Shown: positions 1 through 9,807 of the stretch, one piece after another
Position numbering within the stretch: the first letter of the stretch is position 1
Layout of the letters: each line of letters begins with the position of its first letter
NCBI RefSeq assembly: GCF_001028175.1
Contig: NZ_AEJF01000258.1
Span: forward strand, 1-64,000
Direction of reading: 5' to 3'
DNA length: 64,000 nt
Source: Caballeronia mineralivorans PML1(12)
Lineage (GTDB): Bacteria; Pseudomonadota; Gammaproteobacteria; Burkholderiales; Burkholderiaceae
Translations under genes and position numbers: made by a program
The notes under the pieces: model-generated
Told to the model about the DNA's origin: nothing
What the model saw: the letters and a program-made list of their open reading frames with translations, nothing else
Database searches by the model: none

Positions 1-385
1 ACCTGCGCGGCGATATAGCGAGCAACGCGCGCACGCGGCCGGAACCGGATCGCGGGAATCGTCAGTATCGCCGTTGAGTAGCCGTTGAGTAGCCGGAGTG
101 CGCAAGGCCGCCAGAATGTTGCCGCGTTTAAACTGTATTTAGCCGATGGGGAACCCTTCCCCGTCGCGCAAGTCGGACGTTATGCCATGAGCACAGCGTG
201 GCAGAAGTAAATCCGGTATGCCCGTATCCTTGCGATACGGGCTTTTTTTCGCCGGAATTTTAGCCGCCGTCATCAGCGTGCGACGCTCGCCACTTCGTTT
301 CGATGGCACACCCGCGGCGCAACCGTTTGCCCGACATTCGAGCACTGCGAAGCACAAACCGCGAAGCGCGGTGGATGAGAAAGTT
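1..385. other. Left-edge non-coding stretch with possible gene tail
   Basis: No complete gene is visible. One plus-strand frame is open from base 3 and stops at TGA 75-77; it could be the last 24 codons of a gene that begins left of the window, but 24 codons are too few to identify it. An 11-base unit (gccgttgagta) is repeated in tandem at 70-80 and 81-91, across the position of that stop. The terminator at 220-249 shows that some plus-strand transcript ends here, which fits a gene entering from the left. Confidence 0.3.
220..249 (+). terminator. Rho-independent terminator
   Basis: The arms GCCCGTATC and GATACGGGC pair perfectly over 9 bp around a 5-base loop and are followed at once by seven T residues on the plus strand. 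It would end transcription of whatever gene enters the window from the left, and it faces the minus-strand gene ending at 386. Confidence 0.8.
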
Positions 386-700
386 TTAAGCGCGCGCTTC
401 GGCCATCGGTTCCTGAGTCACTGCCGGAGAATAGGGTGCGGCGCGGTGCAGATCCCAATCCATCGAACGCTCGTCGCGCGCAAGCCGGGAGAATTCGTGT
501 TTGCCCCGCTCGGTGACCACTGCAATATCCACAGGAGCGTGAAAACCGGGCGCGGGCGCTACGGTGCGTTGCCGGACCAGTTCCAGCAAGCCCAGGTCAC
601 GTAGATGGCTGAAAACGTTAGGGCGTTTTGCCCACGGAACTTGACGATACTGCGCGCGCCGGAGCGCTTCTAGTACGGCTTCGTTTGAATACGTGGTCAT
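386..700 (-). CDS. Hypothetical protein, possible winged-helix fold
   Basis: A 104-residue protein that I do not recognise by name. I chose the internal ATG at 700 because the residues before it are Cys/His-rich and look like read-through upstream sequence. The order of short helices (residues about 5-15, then HLRDLGLLEL near 33-42) followed by VVTERGKHEF near 65-75 resembles the recognition helix and wing of small winged-helix proteins, so a DNA-binding role is possible. No catalytic motif, signal peptide or membrane segment is visible. It stands alone, with no operon partner. Confidence 0.5.
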   Translation of the reverse strand: MTTYSNEAVLEALRRAQYRQVPWAKRPNVFSHLRDLGLLELVRQRTVAPAPGFHAPVDIAVVTERGKHEFSRLARDERSMDWDLHRAAPYSPAVTQEPMAEARA

Positions 701-960
701 CTCGTTATGTCTTCCAGTGCAGCCGTGACGGCACCACATGGCAGTAAAAGACTGCCAGCGGCACCGACTAAACGCGGCACGCCCCGAAACCAGTCAAAAT
801 GCCGACTCTGCGGCCCCTGACCGGAACTCGCAGCCGCCGCTTGCGCTAGGTGCTGCTTGTTTCTGCTTACCGCTACTTATAATTCCGAGCGCCCGTTAAA
901 CGCATCACGCAACTTTCGCAACGCGTTCCGCAGTTCCGGCGATGCATTCTCAAGAATGCG

Positions 961-1740
961 ATGACCACGAAGCGGATTATCTCGAAAACCTATACGTTAC
1001 CTCAAACCAAATTGGTTCTTATAACTTTATTGCTGCTTTTCTTTGCACTGTTCGCCGTTTGGCGACAGCGCAGGCGCGCCGTCGCGACCGTTTGCATCGT
1101 GCTGTTCTGGGCGCTGGGGGCGGGTTGGCTTTCAGCACCGCTGCTCCACTTTGCGCAGCGCGGTTTCGAAGAGAAGTCAACGCCCCAAAACGTGCATTTC
1201 GCATCGCGAACGACTTTTGTGCTGCTCGGCGGAGGCACGCGCTACGACGACGACAAACGCCTGGTTCCCAAACGTGATGCATTCGTACGCATTGTTGTCA
1301 CAGCCGAACTGTATCGTCAGTGCAGGCGTGCAGGCGGTGCCTGCCGCGTGATCGTAAGCGGCGGCAACCCTCAGCATCACGAACAAGCGGAAGCCGACAA
1401 TTACGCGCCCTTCCTGCTCGCTCGCGGCGTGAGCGCCACCGATCTCGTGCGGGAGAATGAAAGCCTCGACACGTACCAGAACGCTCGCAATGTCGCGAGC
1501 ATCGTGCAGCCCGAACGTGACGAGACGCTGGTATTGATTACGTCGGCTTATCACATGCACCGGGCGTTGCTGGCCTTCAATGCTTTCGGCCTCGACGCGC
1601 AAGCTTTTGTCAGCAATGTGCGGCAACCGAAGGCTACGTTCTTTCCGCGCTCGCGCGGCTTCATCGACGCGGAAACCGCGCTTCATGAGCTGGTCGGCGT
1701 CGCACGCTTTTACGTGTATCGGAGCTTGCGGGTGTATTAG
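961..1740 (+). CDS. YdcF/ElyC-family (DUF218) membrane protein
   Basis: A 259-residue protein with two hydrophobic segments near the N-terminus (about residues 17-34 and 41-62) followed by a soluble DUF218 domain. Recognisable blocks are the first beta strand FVLLGGGT (86-93), RVIVSGGNP and LITSAYHMHRA, in the order usual for the SanA/YdcF/ElyC family. Members sit in the inner membrane with the domain facing the periplasm and are linked to envelope integrity or the undecaprenyl-phosphate cycle; the exact reaction is not settled for most of them. The assignment to the family is solid and the precise role is inferred. The gene stands alone, with a weak GC-rich hairpin about 70 bases after its stop but no T tract. 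Confidence 0.8.
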   Translation: MTTKRIISKTYTLPQTKLVLITLLLLFFALFAVWRQRRRAVATVCIVLFWALGAGWLSAPLLHFAQRGFEEKSTPQNVHFASRTTFVLLGGGTRYDDDKRLVPKRDAFVRIVVTAELYRQCRRAGGACRVIVSGGNPQHHEQAEADNYAPFLLARGVSATDLVRENESLDTYQNARNVASIVQPERDETLVLITSAYHMHRALLAFNAFGLDAQAFVSNVRQPKATFFPRSRGFIDAETALHELVGVARFYVYRSLRVY

Positions 1741-2018
1741 TCAAGCTGCCGTTACAAGTCGTGCAATGGAACCGTCAGTCATCTCGAAAGTCAGTACTAG
1801 AAACCAATGCGCTTCGCCGGTATTATCGCCGGCTCAGTCAATCGACTGGCCGGGCTGATGCTCTGTTAGAGTCAAAACGCGGTGTCATTGCTGAAATGTG
1901 ACGGCACTGTAACTACATGTAACGATTCGCGGGCAGGATCGGTATTTGCTACGCAACGTGTAATGTCTCGCTAATCGGGACAGGCCAACCCGGGTTCAAC
2001 GAGTCTATGGAGGTAACA

Positions 2019-2258
2019 ATGAAGAAAATGTCCCTGGCAGTCTTGTTTTCCTTGAGCGCAATGACCAGTGCAGCATTCGCGCAATCCGATCAGGGCGTCA
2101 CAATGAGCACCGATCCGGCCAAGATCTCCGATATCGAGCAGCGCGCGCAGGACCTGCAGGCACGTCAGTCGAACATGCAGACCGAAATGCCGATGCACAA
2201 AGGCACCATGCATCACAAGAAGTCGGGCATGAAGCATTCGAAGAGCATGGCCCAATAA
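2019..2258 (+). CDS. Small secreted Met/His/Lys-rich protein
   Basis: A 79-residue protein. The ATG at 2019 is preferred over the upstream in-frame ATG at 2007 because a strong GGAGG ribosome site lies between them (tATGGAGGTAACAATG). Residues 1-21 form a signal peptide ending AAFAQ. The middle (DIEQRAQDLQARQSNMQTEM) is a short amphipathic helix, and the last 25 residues are dominated by Met, His and Lys (PMHKGTMHHKKSGMKHSKSM). Such tails often bind copper or other soft metals, but no canonical metal-chaperone motif is present, so a periplasmic metal-buffering role is only a suggestion. A strong terminator follows. Confidence 0.7.
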   Translation: MKKMSLAVLFSLSAMTSAAFAQSDQGVTMSTDPAKISDIEQRAQDLQARQSNMQTEMPMHKGTMHHKKSGMKHSKSMAQ

Positions 2259-2311
2259 GCGATCGGATGTGTGCGTCGCCACGGCGCGCAAACGTTAGCC
2301 GTTCGGCGCAA

Positions 2312-2352
2312 AAAAGCCGGATATGACGCACGAGGCGTCATATCCGGCTTTT
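2312..2352. terminator. Bidirectional terminator after the small secreted protein
   Basis: An 18-bp perfect inverted repeat (AAAAGCCGGATATGACGC and its complement) around a 5-base loop, with A residues at the left foot and T residues at the right. It closes the transcript of the gene ending at 2258. Confidence 0.85.
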
Positions 2353-2451
2353 GTTCGTGGCGGCGACTTCAGGCAACGATGCGTTCGCCGACGCGGCGTA
2401 TGCTACATTCCGCGTCGATAAATTGAATCGCACTCGTGTGCGGAGGATCGT

Positions 2452-2715
2452 ATGAGCAACATCCAGCTGGATATCGAATGGACGGAAGCCGCATCGCGCA
2501 AGATTGAAAAGCTGATGCCGCGTAACGCCAAAGACAAGGACGCGTACCTCGCGCTGCCGCCCGTCGAGTGCCTGCCAATGGAAGGCGACGTGCTGTTCCT
2601 CGGCCCGGACGGCAAACAGCAGCCGTTCATTGTGGCCGAGCGTCAGTACCATCACGATGGCGACGCCGACTGGACCATCATCCTGATTCTTGACGTGCCG
2701 CACGAGACGCATTGA
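2452..2715 (+). CDS. Conserved hypothetical protein
   Basis: An 87-residue acidic soluble protein of unknown function. It has no signal peptide or membrane helix. The ATG has GGAGGATCGT just upstream, which supports the start. The sequence contains a DUF-like alternation of strands (GDVLFLGPDG, QPFIVAERQY, DWTIILILDVPHE) typical of a small beta-rich domain. I recall no named family. It converges with the monooxygenase gene ending at 2751. Confidence 0.6.
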   Translation: MSNIQLDIEWTEAASRKIEKLMPRNAKDKDAYLALPPVECLPMEGDVLFLGPDGKQQPFIVAERQYHHDGDADWTIILILDVPHETH

Positions 2716-2750
2716 TGCATTGACGTTCGTGCACGGCTCGATGCAGCCGC

Positions 2751-3038
2751 TCAGAGCTTCGCCACCGCGTTGATTTCGCCGTGTTCGATCAGCTCCGGCA
2801 GCGTTTTGCCGAGCGCCTGGATATGTGGCGTCTGGTTGTGCTGCGCCAGCGCCGCCTCGCTCTGCCACCGCTCGAAGAACACGAACCGGCGCGGCTCCTT
2901 GATGTCGCGATGCAGGTCGTACTGAAGCGCTCCAGGTTCCTTCAGCGTCGGCGCCACGATGCCCTGCAGCGCTTCCTTCAGTTTCTCTTCGTTGCCCGGT
3001 TTGGCGACGAATGTTGCGACCACGGCGATTTCCGTCAT
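2751..3038 (-). CDS. Antibiotic biosynthesis monooxygenase (ABM) domain protein
   Basis: With the ATG at 3038 this is a 95-residue single-domain ferredoxin-like protein of the ABM/YgiN family. The family pattern is clear: VVATFVAKPGNEEKLKEAL, then GALQYDLHRD, FVFFERWQSEAALAQH and a terminal helix. Characterised relatives act as cofactor-independent quinol monooxygenases or as small-molecule-binding dimers. The substrate cannot be read from the sequence. I rejected the longer upstream extension because it runs through the terminator at 3113-3147. Confidence 0.85.
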   Translation of the reverse strand: MTEIAVVATFVAKPGNEEKLKEALQGIVAPTLKEPGALQYDLHRDIKEPRRFVFFERWQSEAALAQHNQTPHIQALGKTLPELIEHGEINAVAKL

Positions 3039-3112
3039 GACTTGACTCCAGATTAAAGGATCAAGCATAGCGTCGACGCCGGGCGGTCGCTGAAACGGCC
3101 TTTGGACCGCAC

Positions 3113-3215
3113 AGAAAAAAGCCCGCGTTCCCTTGGGGAGCGCGGGCAAAAGCCGTCGCCCTACGAGGATAGGCGACGGGGCCATCGAGATCCGCTTGGC
3201 CAGCGGACCGCAATT
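3113..3215 (-). ncRNA. Candidate small RNA with three hairpins
   Basis: Read on the minus strand, three stem-loops follow one another: TCCGCT/AGCGGA (3191-3207), CCGTCGCC/GGCGACGG (3153-3179) and a terminator-type stem of 12 bp with one G-T pair (3121-3147) ending in six T residues. No open reading frame precedes this terminator on the same strand; bamC has its own terminator at 3531-3560. A free-standing small RNA or a long 5' leader are the alternatives. The 5' end is not fixed: I see no convincing promoter, only an AT-richer stretch near 3290-3370. Confidence 0.35.
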
Positions 3216-3283
3216 CGAGAACAAAAATGGGTGACACGTGGCGATGTAAAACCGCTATCCGCTTCCGCCGCGGGCACCATGCA

Positions 3284-3311
3284 GATTACATGCCATAGAT
3301 GCAATGTAATC
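3284..3311. repeat. Inverted repeat GATTACAT-N12-ATGTAATC
   Basis: Two perfect 8-base arms separated by 12 bases, in an otherwise non-coding 3148-3530 interval. The geometry (about two helical turns end to end) suits a dimeric regulator. It lies upstream of the candidate small RNA on the minus strand. No gene for the regulator is evident next to it. Confidence 0.4.
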
Positions 3312-3530
3312 CCTATGCGATTGATTCCTATAAGCTTTCCCGCACATAAAAAAGCAAAAACAGCGTCTGATCCAAACAATGTAACTACTTCCTGTAACGG
3401 GACATCGACATGATGAAAGCTCGACTGCCTTCGCTCGAAGCGTAACGTGGCGACCACGGTTGCTCGCGCGCGTTACCGCGCATTTCAGCGCAAAATACTT
3501 ACTCCATTGCTCTACCTACTCTCCGACGCA

Positions 3531-3560
3531 TAAAAAAACCCGCCTTGACGTCAGGCGGGT
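3531..3560 (-). terminator. Terminator of bamC
   Basis: On the minus strand ACCCGCC pairs with GGCGGGT around a TGACGTCAA loop and is followed by seven T residues. It lies 89 bases after the bamC stop codon. Confidence 0.85.
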
Positions 3561-3648
3561 GGGTCATGGTGCTCGGTGTCTTCTGGTGGTATTCAACCGG
3601 CTGCTTCAGTTTCCTGAACCAGCCGCCTGAAAGCCGCCGGCATGCGCT

Positions 3649-4860
3649 TTAACGTAACTGGTCGTCGAGCAAGCCCATGATCTGTCGCGCTTGCGGCGAG
3701 GAGTCGACGTTGCCCTTGCCATCGATGATCGACACGCGCGTCTGCGTCTCCGTAAGCGCCCGCACGTTCACCTCGTAATTCTTCGCAAGCTTCTCTTTCT
3801 TGCCGTGGAATACCTGGTTCCAGAAGCCCTGCTCCGCCGACGTCATGTCCTTGGGGTCGACATACCGGACGAAGTAAATGCCGCGGCCACGATCACGATC
3901 GTCGACGGTGAAGTTCGTGCGGTCCAGCGCCAGGCCTACACGCAGCCACGCGCGGTCGTAGGGTTCCTGCAGGTTGATCTCAACCGAGCTGGCCTCCGGC
4001 ACCACGTCTTCCTTGATCGGCGTCTGCGCCGCGAGGGTGGCGTTCTGCGCGGCCCGCTGCGCCGACGTAGCCGCCGATGGCGAGCTCGCTGCAGCAGCGG
4101 CAGCCATGGCAGCATCGGTCGTGCCAGTCTGCCCGCTTGCCTGACGCGCGTCGGCCAGCGCAAGGTTCGCCATCAAGCGCTTCAGGTATTCGCCTTCCAG
4201 CGCGGGATCGTTCGGCTTGGCCTGCCACTGGCTTTGCTCGTTGTTGGTGCCCGTCAGCGCTTCGCGCATGCCCTTCTGGCTCACGAACACATATGTGCCG
4301 CCGTTCGGCGCTGCCTCGAGCCGGGTACGGTACTTGTTTCGTTCGGCGGCAACGTACGAGTTGCCTGTTGCCATTGTCAGCGTGTTACGAATCAGCCCGT
4401 CGGAGATCTGCGGATGCGTTTCGTTCCAGTCGGTTTCCATGACGCCCTTGTCGCGCGCGTCCACGACCAGCAGAAAGCCCTGCTCCTGCCAGAAACGGCG
4501 GATCTGCGGCCAGACCTGCTCGGGCGTTTTGCTGTCGACCACCAGCCAGCGCTCAGTGCCGTCACGCTGGATATGCATGCCGGACACGGGCGGGATGACC
4601 GTGGGCGCGTTCGGGGCGGCCTTTTGCACCTGCTGGAGATCCGACAGCGATGCCTGCCCGCCCTGCGGCGGCAATGAGCGCTGATCCCCCGTTTCGTCGA
4701 GCAGATTGGGCGGGACGGCGAGGGATGCCTGTTTTGATCGGGAATCGCTCTTGTAATTGATTGCATTCGGAGACGACGTACCGCATCCGGCAACAAGGCC
4801 ACCCACCATCAAGAGGGCCGCCACCTTCAAAGCCGGCTTGTTCACACGAAAATCTGTCAT
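3649..4860 (-). CDS. bamC: Outer membrane assembly lipoprotein BamC
   Basis: A 403-residue lipoprotein: signal peptide, then lipobox LVAGC with the lipidated cysteine at residue 26. Two helix-grip domains typical of NlpB/BamC follow (about 100-215 with the block VVDSKTPEQVWPQIRRFWQEQGF, and about 285-400 with YDRAWLRVGLALDRTNFTVDDRDRG-type sequence), joined by an Ala-rich linker. It belongs to the Bam complex that inserts beta-barrels into the outer membrane. In many proteobacteria bamC follows dapA; here no dapA lies upstream in the window, so it appears to have its own promoter between 4861 and about 5200. Confidence 0.9.
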   Translation of the reverse strand: MTDFRVNKPALKVAALLMVGGLVAGCGTSSPNAINYKSDSRSKQASLAVPPNLLDETGDQRSLPPQGGQASLSDLQQVQKAAPNAPTVIPPVSGMHIQRDGTERWLVVDSKTPEQVWPQIRRFWQEQGFLLVVDARDKGVMETDWNETHPQISDGLIRNTLTMATGNSYVAAERNKYRTRLEAAPNGGTYVFVSQKGMREALTGTNNEQSQWQAKPNDPALEGEYLKRLMANLALADARQASGQTGTTDAAMAAAAAASSPSAATSAQRAAQNATLAAQTPIKEDVVPEASSVEINLQEPYDRAWLRVGLALDRTNFTVDDRDRGRGIYFVRYVDPKDMTSAEQGFWNQVFHGKKEKLAKNYEVNVRALTETQTRVSIIDGKGNVDSSPQARQIMGLLDDQLR

Positions 4861-5252
4861 GTTTGGGAAATCCTTCCGCTACGCCACGGCGTTTTCCGTG
4901 GATCAACCAAGCATTTTACCGGTCCCACGCTCCGCCGTGCAAAAACAGTGCCCCTGAGGCCGTACGCCCCGAATGACAGAACATGAACGACGTGCACCCG
5001 AGCACCAATTGCGGACCTTGAAATTCGCATGCACGTCGTGCATCCGGGTTCTGCCAGCCGGGATCTTTCTGCGTACTTTCCCGCATCCGTTTCTGCGCCC
5101 TGTCCTGCTTTCCTTTCTTCCTCCCCGAAATCTCTTTCCAATCTCATGATTGAAACCGGTGGCCTCAATTGAAAAAACGGTGGCGCTGTGAACAACGCCG
5201 CCGTCCTTGTCTCCGCCTTGCCTGTTATTTGGTTTGACTGCCAAGACGATCG
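4861..5252. other. Intergenic region between bamC and pcaC
   Basis: This 392-base stretch lies upstream of bamC and downstream of pcaC, both on the minus strand. Its minus-strand frames give only Cys/Arg-rich translations without family features, so I treat it as non-coding. It should hold the bamC promoter, but I see no confident -35/-10 pair. There is no terminator with a T tract after pcaC. Confidence 0.5.
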
Positions 5253-5639
5253 CTATACCGCGCGATCATCCTCGTCGAAGATTTTTTGCGCCAGATGGAA
5301 CGCTGAATTCGCTGCCGGGACGCCGCAATAAATCGCGGTCTGCAGCAGTACTTCCTTGATTTCGTCACGCGTGACGCCGTTGTTTTTCGCCGCCCGCAGA
5401 TGCAGCGCGAGTTCTTCGCTGCGGTTGAGCGCGACCATCATCGAAATGGTCAGGAGGCTGCGCGTATGGCGCGGCAGGCCGGGACGCGTCCAGATGTCGC
5501 CCCATGCATAGCGCGTGATCAGGTTCTGGAATTCGGTCGTGAGATCGGTACGATTTTCGAGCGAGCGCGTGACATGCGCGTCGCCGAGCACTGCACGACG
5601 TACGCTCAGGCCTGCTTCGTAACGTTCGTCTTCGGTCAT
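5253..5639 (-). CDS. pcaC: 4-carboxymuconolactone decarboxylase
   Basis: PcaC removes CO2 from 4-carboxymuconolactone to give 3-oxoadipate enol-lactone in protocatechuate degradation. The ATG at 5639 gives 128 residues, the normal length of the stand-alone enzyme. Family blocks are visible: NLITRYAWGDIWTRPGLPRHTRSL, then EIKEVLLQTAIYCGVPAANSAF. The pcaD stop and the pcaC start are separated by a single base (TGACATG), so the two are almost certainly co-translated. pcaC is the last gene of the pcaI-J-F-B-D-C run. Confidence 0.95.
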   Translation of the reverse strand: MTEDERYEAGLSVRRAVLGDAHVTRSLENRTDLTTEFQNLITRYAWGDIWTRPGLPRHTRSLLTISMMVALNRSEELALHLRAAKNNGVTRDEIKEVLLQTAIYCGVPAANSAFHLAQKIFDEDDRAV

Positions 5640-5640
5640 G

Positions 5641-6429
5641 TCAGGCTCCCAGGAAATCGAGCAGCGTTTGCGTGTAGACATCGGCTTGCTCGATGTTCGA
5701 CAAGTGCGCGGCATCGAGTTCGACATAACGCGAGCCGGCAATGTATCCGGCCAGCTCACGCCCTTGTGCAGCGGTCGTAGACTGATCGTGCGTACCAGAA
5801 ATGACGAGCACTGGTGCCTTGATCGTCTTGGCTTCTTCGCGCGCGTCAGCGTCGCGAATAGCCTCGCAATTCGACGCGTAACCTTCGCCCGATGTGTGGC
5901 GGAACACGTCGCGAATACCCGACAGCAAGAGCGGTTGCGCCGCCGCGAATCCAGGCGTGAACCAGCGCGACAGGACGGCGTCGACCAATGCGGGCATGCC
6001 GCCTTCTTCGCGGGCTTTGGCCGCACGAGGCGTCCAGATCGCGTCCGAGCCAATCAGCGCCGCCGTGTTCGAGAGCACCACGCGCTCGAAGCGCTCAGGG
6101 TGCCGTGCCGCGAGCGCGATGCCGGTCAGGCCGCCCATCGACAGGCCGCAATAATGCGCGCGCTTGATGTCGAGCGTGTCGAGCAAGCCGATCACATCGC
6201 CTACGAGCTGATCGAGCGTGTACGGCCCCTTGGGCGCGTCCGAACGGCCGTGGCCGCGCGTGTCATAACGCAGCACGCGATATTTCGCAGCGAGCGTTTC
6301 CACTTGCGGTGTCCACATCGACACGTCGGCGCCGAGCGAATTCGACAGCACGAGCCAGGGCGCGTCGCTGCCGGCGGTGGCATCGATGCGATAGAAGAGT
6401 TGAATACCGTTGACGGCGGCAAAAGGCAT
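5641..6429 (-). CDS. pcaD: 3-oxoadipate enol-lactonase
   Basis: A 262-residue alpha/beta hydrolase that hydrolyses 3-oxoadipate enol-lactone to 3-oxoadipate. The nucleophile elbow GLSMGG places the catalytic serine at residue 97, and the catalytic histidine is in DAAHLSN at residue 242; the acid is probably the aspartate of SGTHDQ. The ATG at 6429 overlaps the pcaB stop as TAATG, which indicates translational coupling. The length matches bacterial PcaD. Confidence 0.95.
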   Translation of the reverse strand: MPFAAVNGIQLFYRIDATAGSDAPWLVLSNSLGADVSMWTPQVETLAAKYRVLRYDTRGHGRSDAPKGPYTLDQLVGDVIGLLDTLDIKRAHYCGLSMGGLTGIALAARHPERFERVVLSNTAALIGSDAIWTPRAAKAREEGGMPALVDAVLSRWFTPGFAAAQPLLLSGIRDVFRHTSGEGYASNCEAIRDADAREEAKTIKAPVLVISGTHDQSTTAAQGRELAGYIAGSRYVELDAAHLSNIEQADVYTQTLLDFLGA

Positions 6430-7813
6430 TACGGACGACTCCTGGATGAAGGGCGTCGATGCAAAAGCAGCGCCGCATCGACGAAAGCATGCGCCTGACC
6501 GGCGTAGTTCGCCGGGTCGAGCAGCGCTTGCAGTTGAACAAGAGATAGATGTTGCGTGACACGCTCGTCGTTCGAGAGCACGTCGTAAAGGGTCGCGCCG
6601 GTCGCCACGGCTTGCTTCGATGCATGCTCCACGAGCGTATGCGCCTCGAGCCTGCCAATACGATCGCCGAGTGCAAGCATCACGGCTTCGCCGAGAATCA
6701 GTCCGTGCGTAAAACCAAGATTGGCGGCGAGCCGTTCGGTGTTCACTTCGATATTCGACACAATCGCCGTGATCTGCGCGAGTGCACCGCCCGTCAGGCG
6801 AGCAAGATCGGGCAGCGCTTCCCATTCGGCCTGCCAGCCGCCGAGCGCGCGTTCATGCTCCTGGACCATGCCGCTGAATACGATCGCGACCAGGTTCGGC
6901 GCGCGCATCGCGGCGGTGAGAACAGCGGCGCAGCCGACGGGATTGCGCTTGTGCGGCATTGTCGATGATCCGCCCTTGCCTGCTGCAGCCGGTTCGGCCA
7001 GTTCGCCGACTTCGGTTTGCATCTGCAGCGAGATATCGCGGGCTATCTTCCCAAGCGTGCCGATGAGCATGCCAAAGCACGCCGCCGCTTCCGCGATGCG
7101 GTCGCGTTGGGTGTGCCACGGCAGCGAAGGAAGCTGCAGCTTGAGATCGTCGGCTAAAGCCTGAGCGATCAAAGGCGCCTTGTCCCGCAGACTGGCTAAG
7201 GTGCCCGCCGCGCCGCCGAATTGCAATACAAGCACGCGTGCCCGGCATTGAGCCAGACGCTCGCGATGCCGAATCAACGCATCCAGCCATTGGGCGAATT
7301 TAAGACCGAGCGTGATCGGCAAAGCTTGCTGAAGCCAGGTCCGGCCAATCGCCGGCGTTCCCCGATATTTCTGCGCCTGAAGCGCCAGCGCGTCGCATGC
7401 CTCGTTCAACCCCGCTTCCAATAAATCGAACGTCGCACGCAGTTGCAGTACCGTGCCGGTATCGATGATGTCCTGGCTCGTCGCGCCCCAATGCACGTAT
7501 TTCGCGGCATCGGCGTCTTTGAGTTTGACCACGGCAGTCAGTTGCTTCACCAGCGGAATTGCCAGATTGCCACCGGACGCGGCGCCGGCCATCAATGCAT
7601 CGGCATCGATGAAGTCAGCGTTGCACGCAGCCACGATCGCCTCGACCGCGGCCACCGGAATCACGCCATGAAGAGCCGATGCCCGCGCGAGCGCCGCCTC
7701 GACATCCAGCATCGACTGAACGATCTGGCGCGCGGACCACACGGCGTTCATCTCGCGCGTGCCGCAGACCAGATCCGTCAGCCGTCCCGCCGCCGAAAAT
7801 GTCGGCTCAGACA

Positions 7814-7814
<1 letters not shown>
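6429..7814 (-). CDS. pcaB: 3-carboxy-cis,cis-muconate cycloisomerase
   Basis: PcaB lactonises 3-carboxy-cis,cis-muconate to 4-carboxymuconolactone. The protein has 461 residues and belongs to the fumarase/adenylosuccinate lyase superfamily, whose signature GGSSTMPHKRNPVG lies at residues 281-294; VHWGATSQDIIDTG (107-120) is the second conserved block. The start at 7814 overlaps the pcaF stop (TGATG), giving tight coupling. The C-terminal domain is of the usual length for a beta/gamma-proteobacterial PcaB. Confidence 0.95.
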
Positions 7815-9016
<1,202 letters not shown>

Positions 9017-9041
9017 GCCCATCTCCTTGACTACTCCCTGA

Positions 9042-9710
9042 TTACGCTTCGAGCGTCGAAGCCGCTTCGAGCGGTTCAAACGTCAGCGGCACTTGTGCCA
9101 GTTTCTGAAGTTCGTCGAACGACAGACCTTCGATAATTTCCCGCACCACAAAGCCATTCGGCGTCACGTCGAACACACCGTGATCCGTGTACACGCGGTT
9201 CACGCAATTCACGCCCGTCACCGGATACGAACATTCGGCCACCAGCTTGCTTTCGCCCTGCTTGGTGAGCAGCTCCATCATCACGTAGACCTTCTTGGCG
9301 CCGATTGCCAGATCCATCGCGCCGCCAACGGCGGGAATGGCATCGGGCGCGCCCGTATGCCAGTTCGCGAGATCGCCCTTGGCCGACACCTGGAACGCGC
9401 CGAGCACGCAGATGTCGAGGTGGCCGCCGCGCATCATCGCGAACGAATCGGCGTGGTGGAAAAACGCGCCGCCGGTGAGTAGCGTGACGTGCTGTTTGCC
9501 GGCATTGATCAATTCGTCGTCTTCCGCGCCTTTCTCGGGTGCCGGGCCCATGCCGAGCAGGCCGTTTTCGCTATGCAGAAAGATTTCGCGATCGGCCGCG
9601 AGATGGTTGGCGACGAGCGTCGGCACGCCGATGCCCAGATTCACGTACGCGCCTTCCTGAATGTCATGGGCGACGCGTTGCGCCATTTCGTCACGAGTCA
9701 GTTTTTTCAT
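9042..9710 (-). CDS. pcaJ: 3-oxoadipate CoA-transferase subunit B
   Basis: A 222-residue beta subunit of the succinyl-CoA:3-oxoadipate CoA-transferase. The N-terminal block INLGIGVPTLVANHL-like (here VNLGIGVPTLVANHL) and the active-site glutamate motif LHSENGLLGMGP are intact. It works as a complex with PcaI. The ATG at 9710 gives the common start MKKLTRDEMAQRVA. It is separated from pcaF by 25 bases and from pcaI by 97 bases. Confidence 0.93.
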   Translation of the reverse strand: MKKLTRDEMAQRVAHDIQEGAYVNLGIGVPTLVANHLAADREIFLHSENGLLGMGPAPEKGAEDDELINAGKQHVTLLTGGAFFHHADSFAMMRGGHLDICVLGAFQVSAKGDLANWHTGAPDAIPAVGGAMDLAIGAKKVYVMMELLTKQGESKLVAECSYPVTGVNCVNRVYTDHGVFDVTPNGFVVREIIEGLSFDELQKLAQVPLTFEPLEAASTLEA

Positions 9711-9807
9711 GTCGAGGTCCTTGCTTGATGCATTCGTTGTTGCAGCTTGGGCCAAGAAGCTAGCCTAAGAATCGCCGCATGCGCTGCTTGCACAAAAGCA
9801 GCTCTGT

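Noticed and set aside
3691..4677. 328-codon plus-strand frame opposite bamC
   Set aside because: BamC domains and the lipobox are on the other strand; the plus frame is Arg-rich and featureless.
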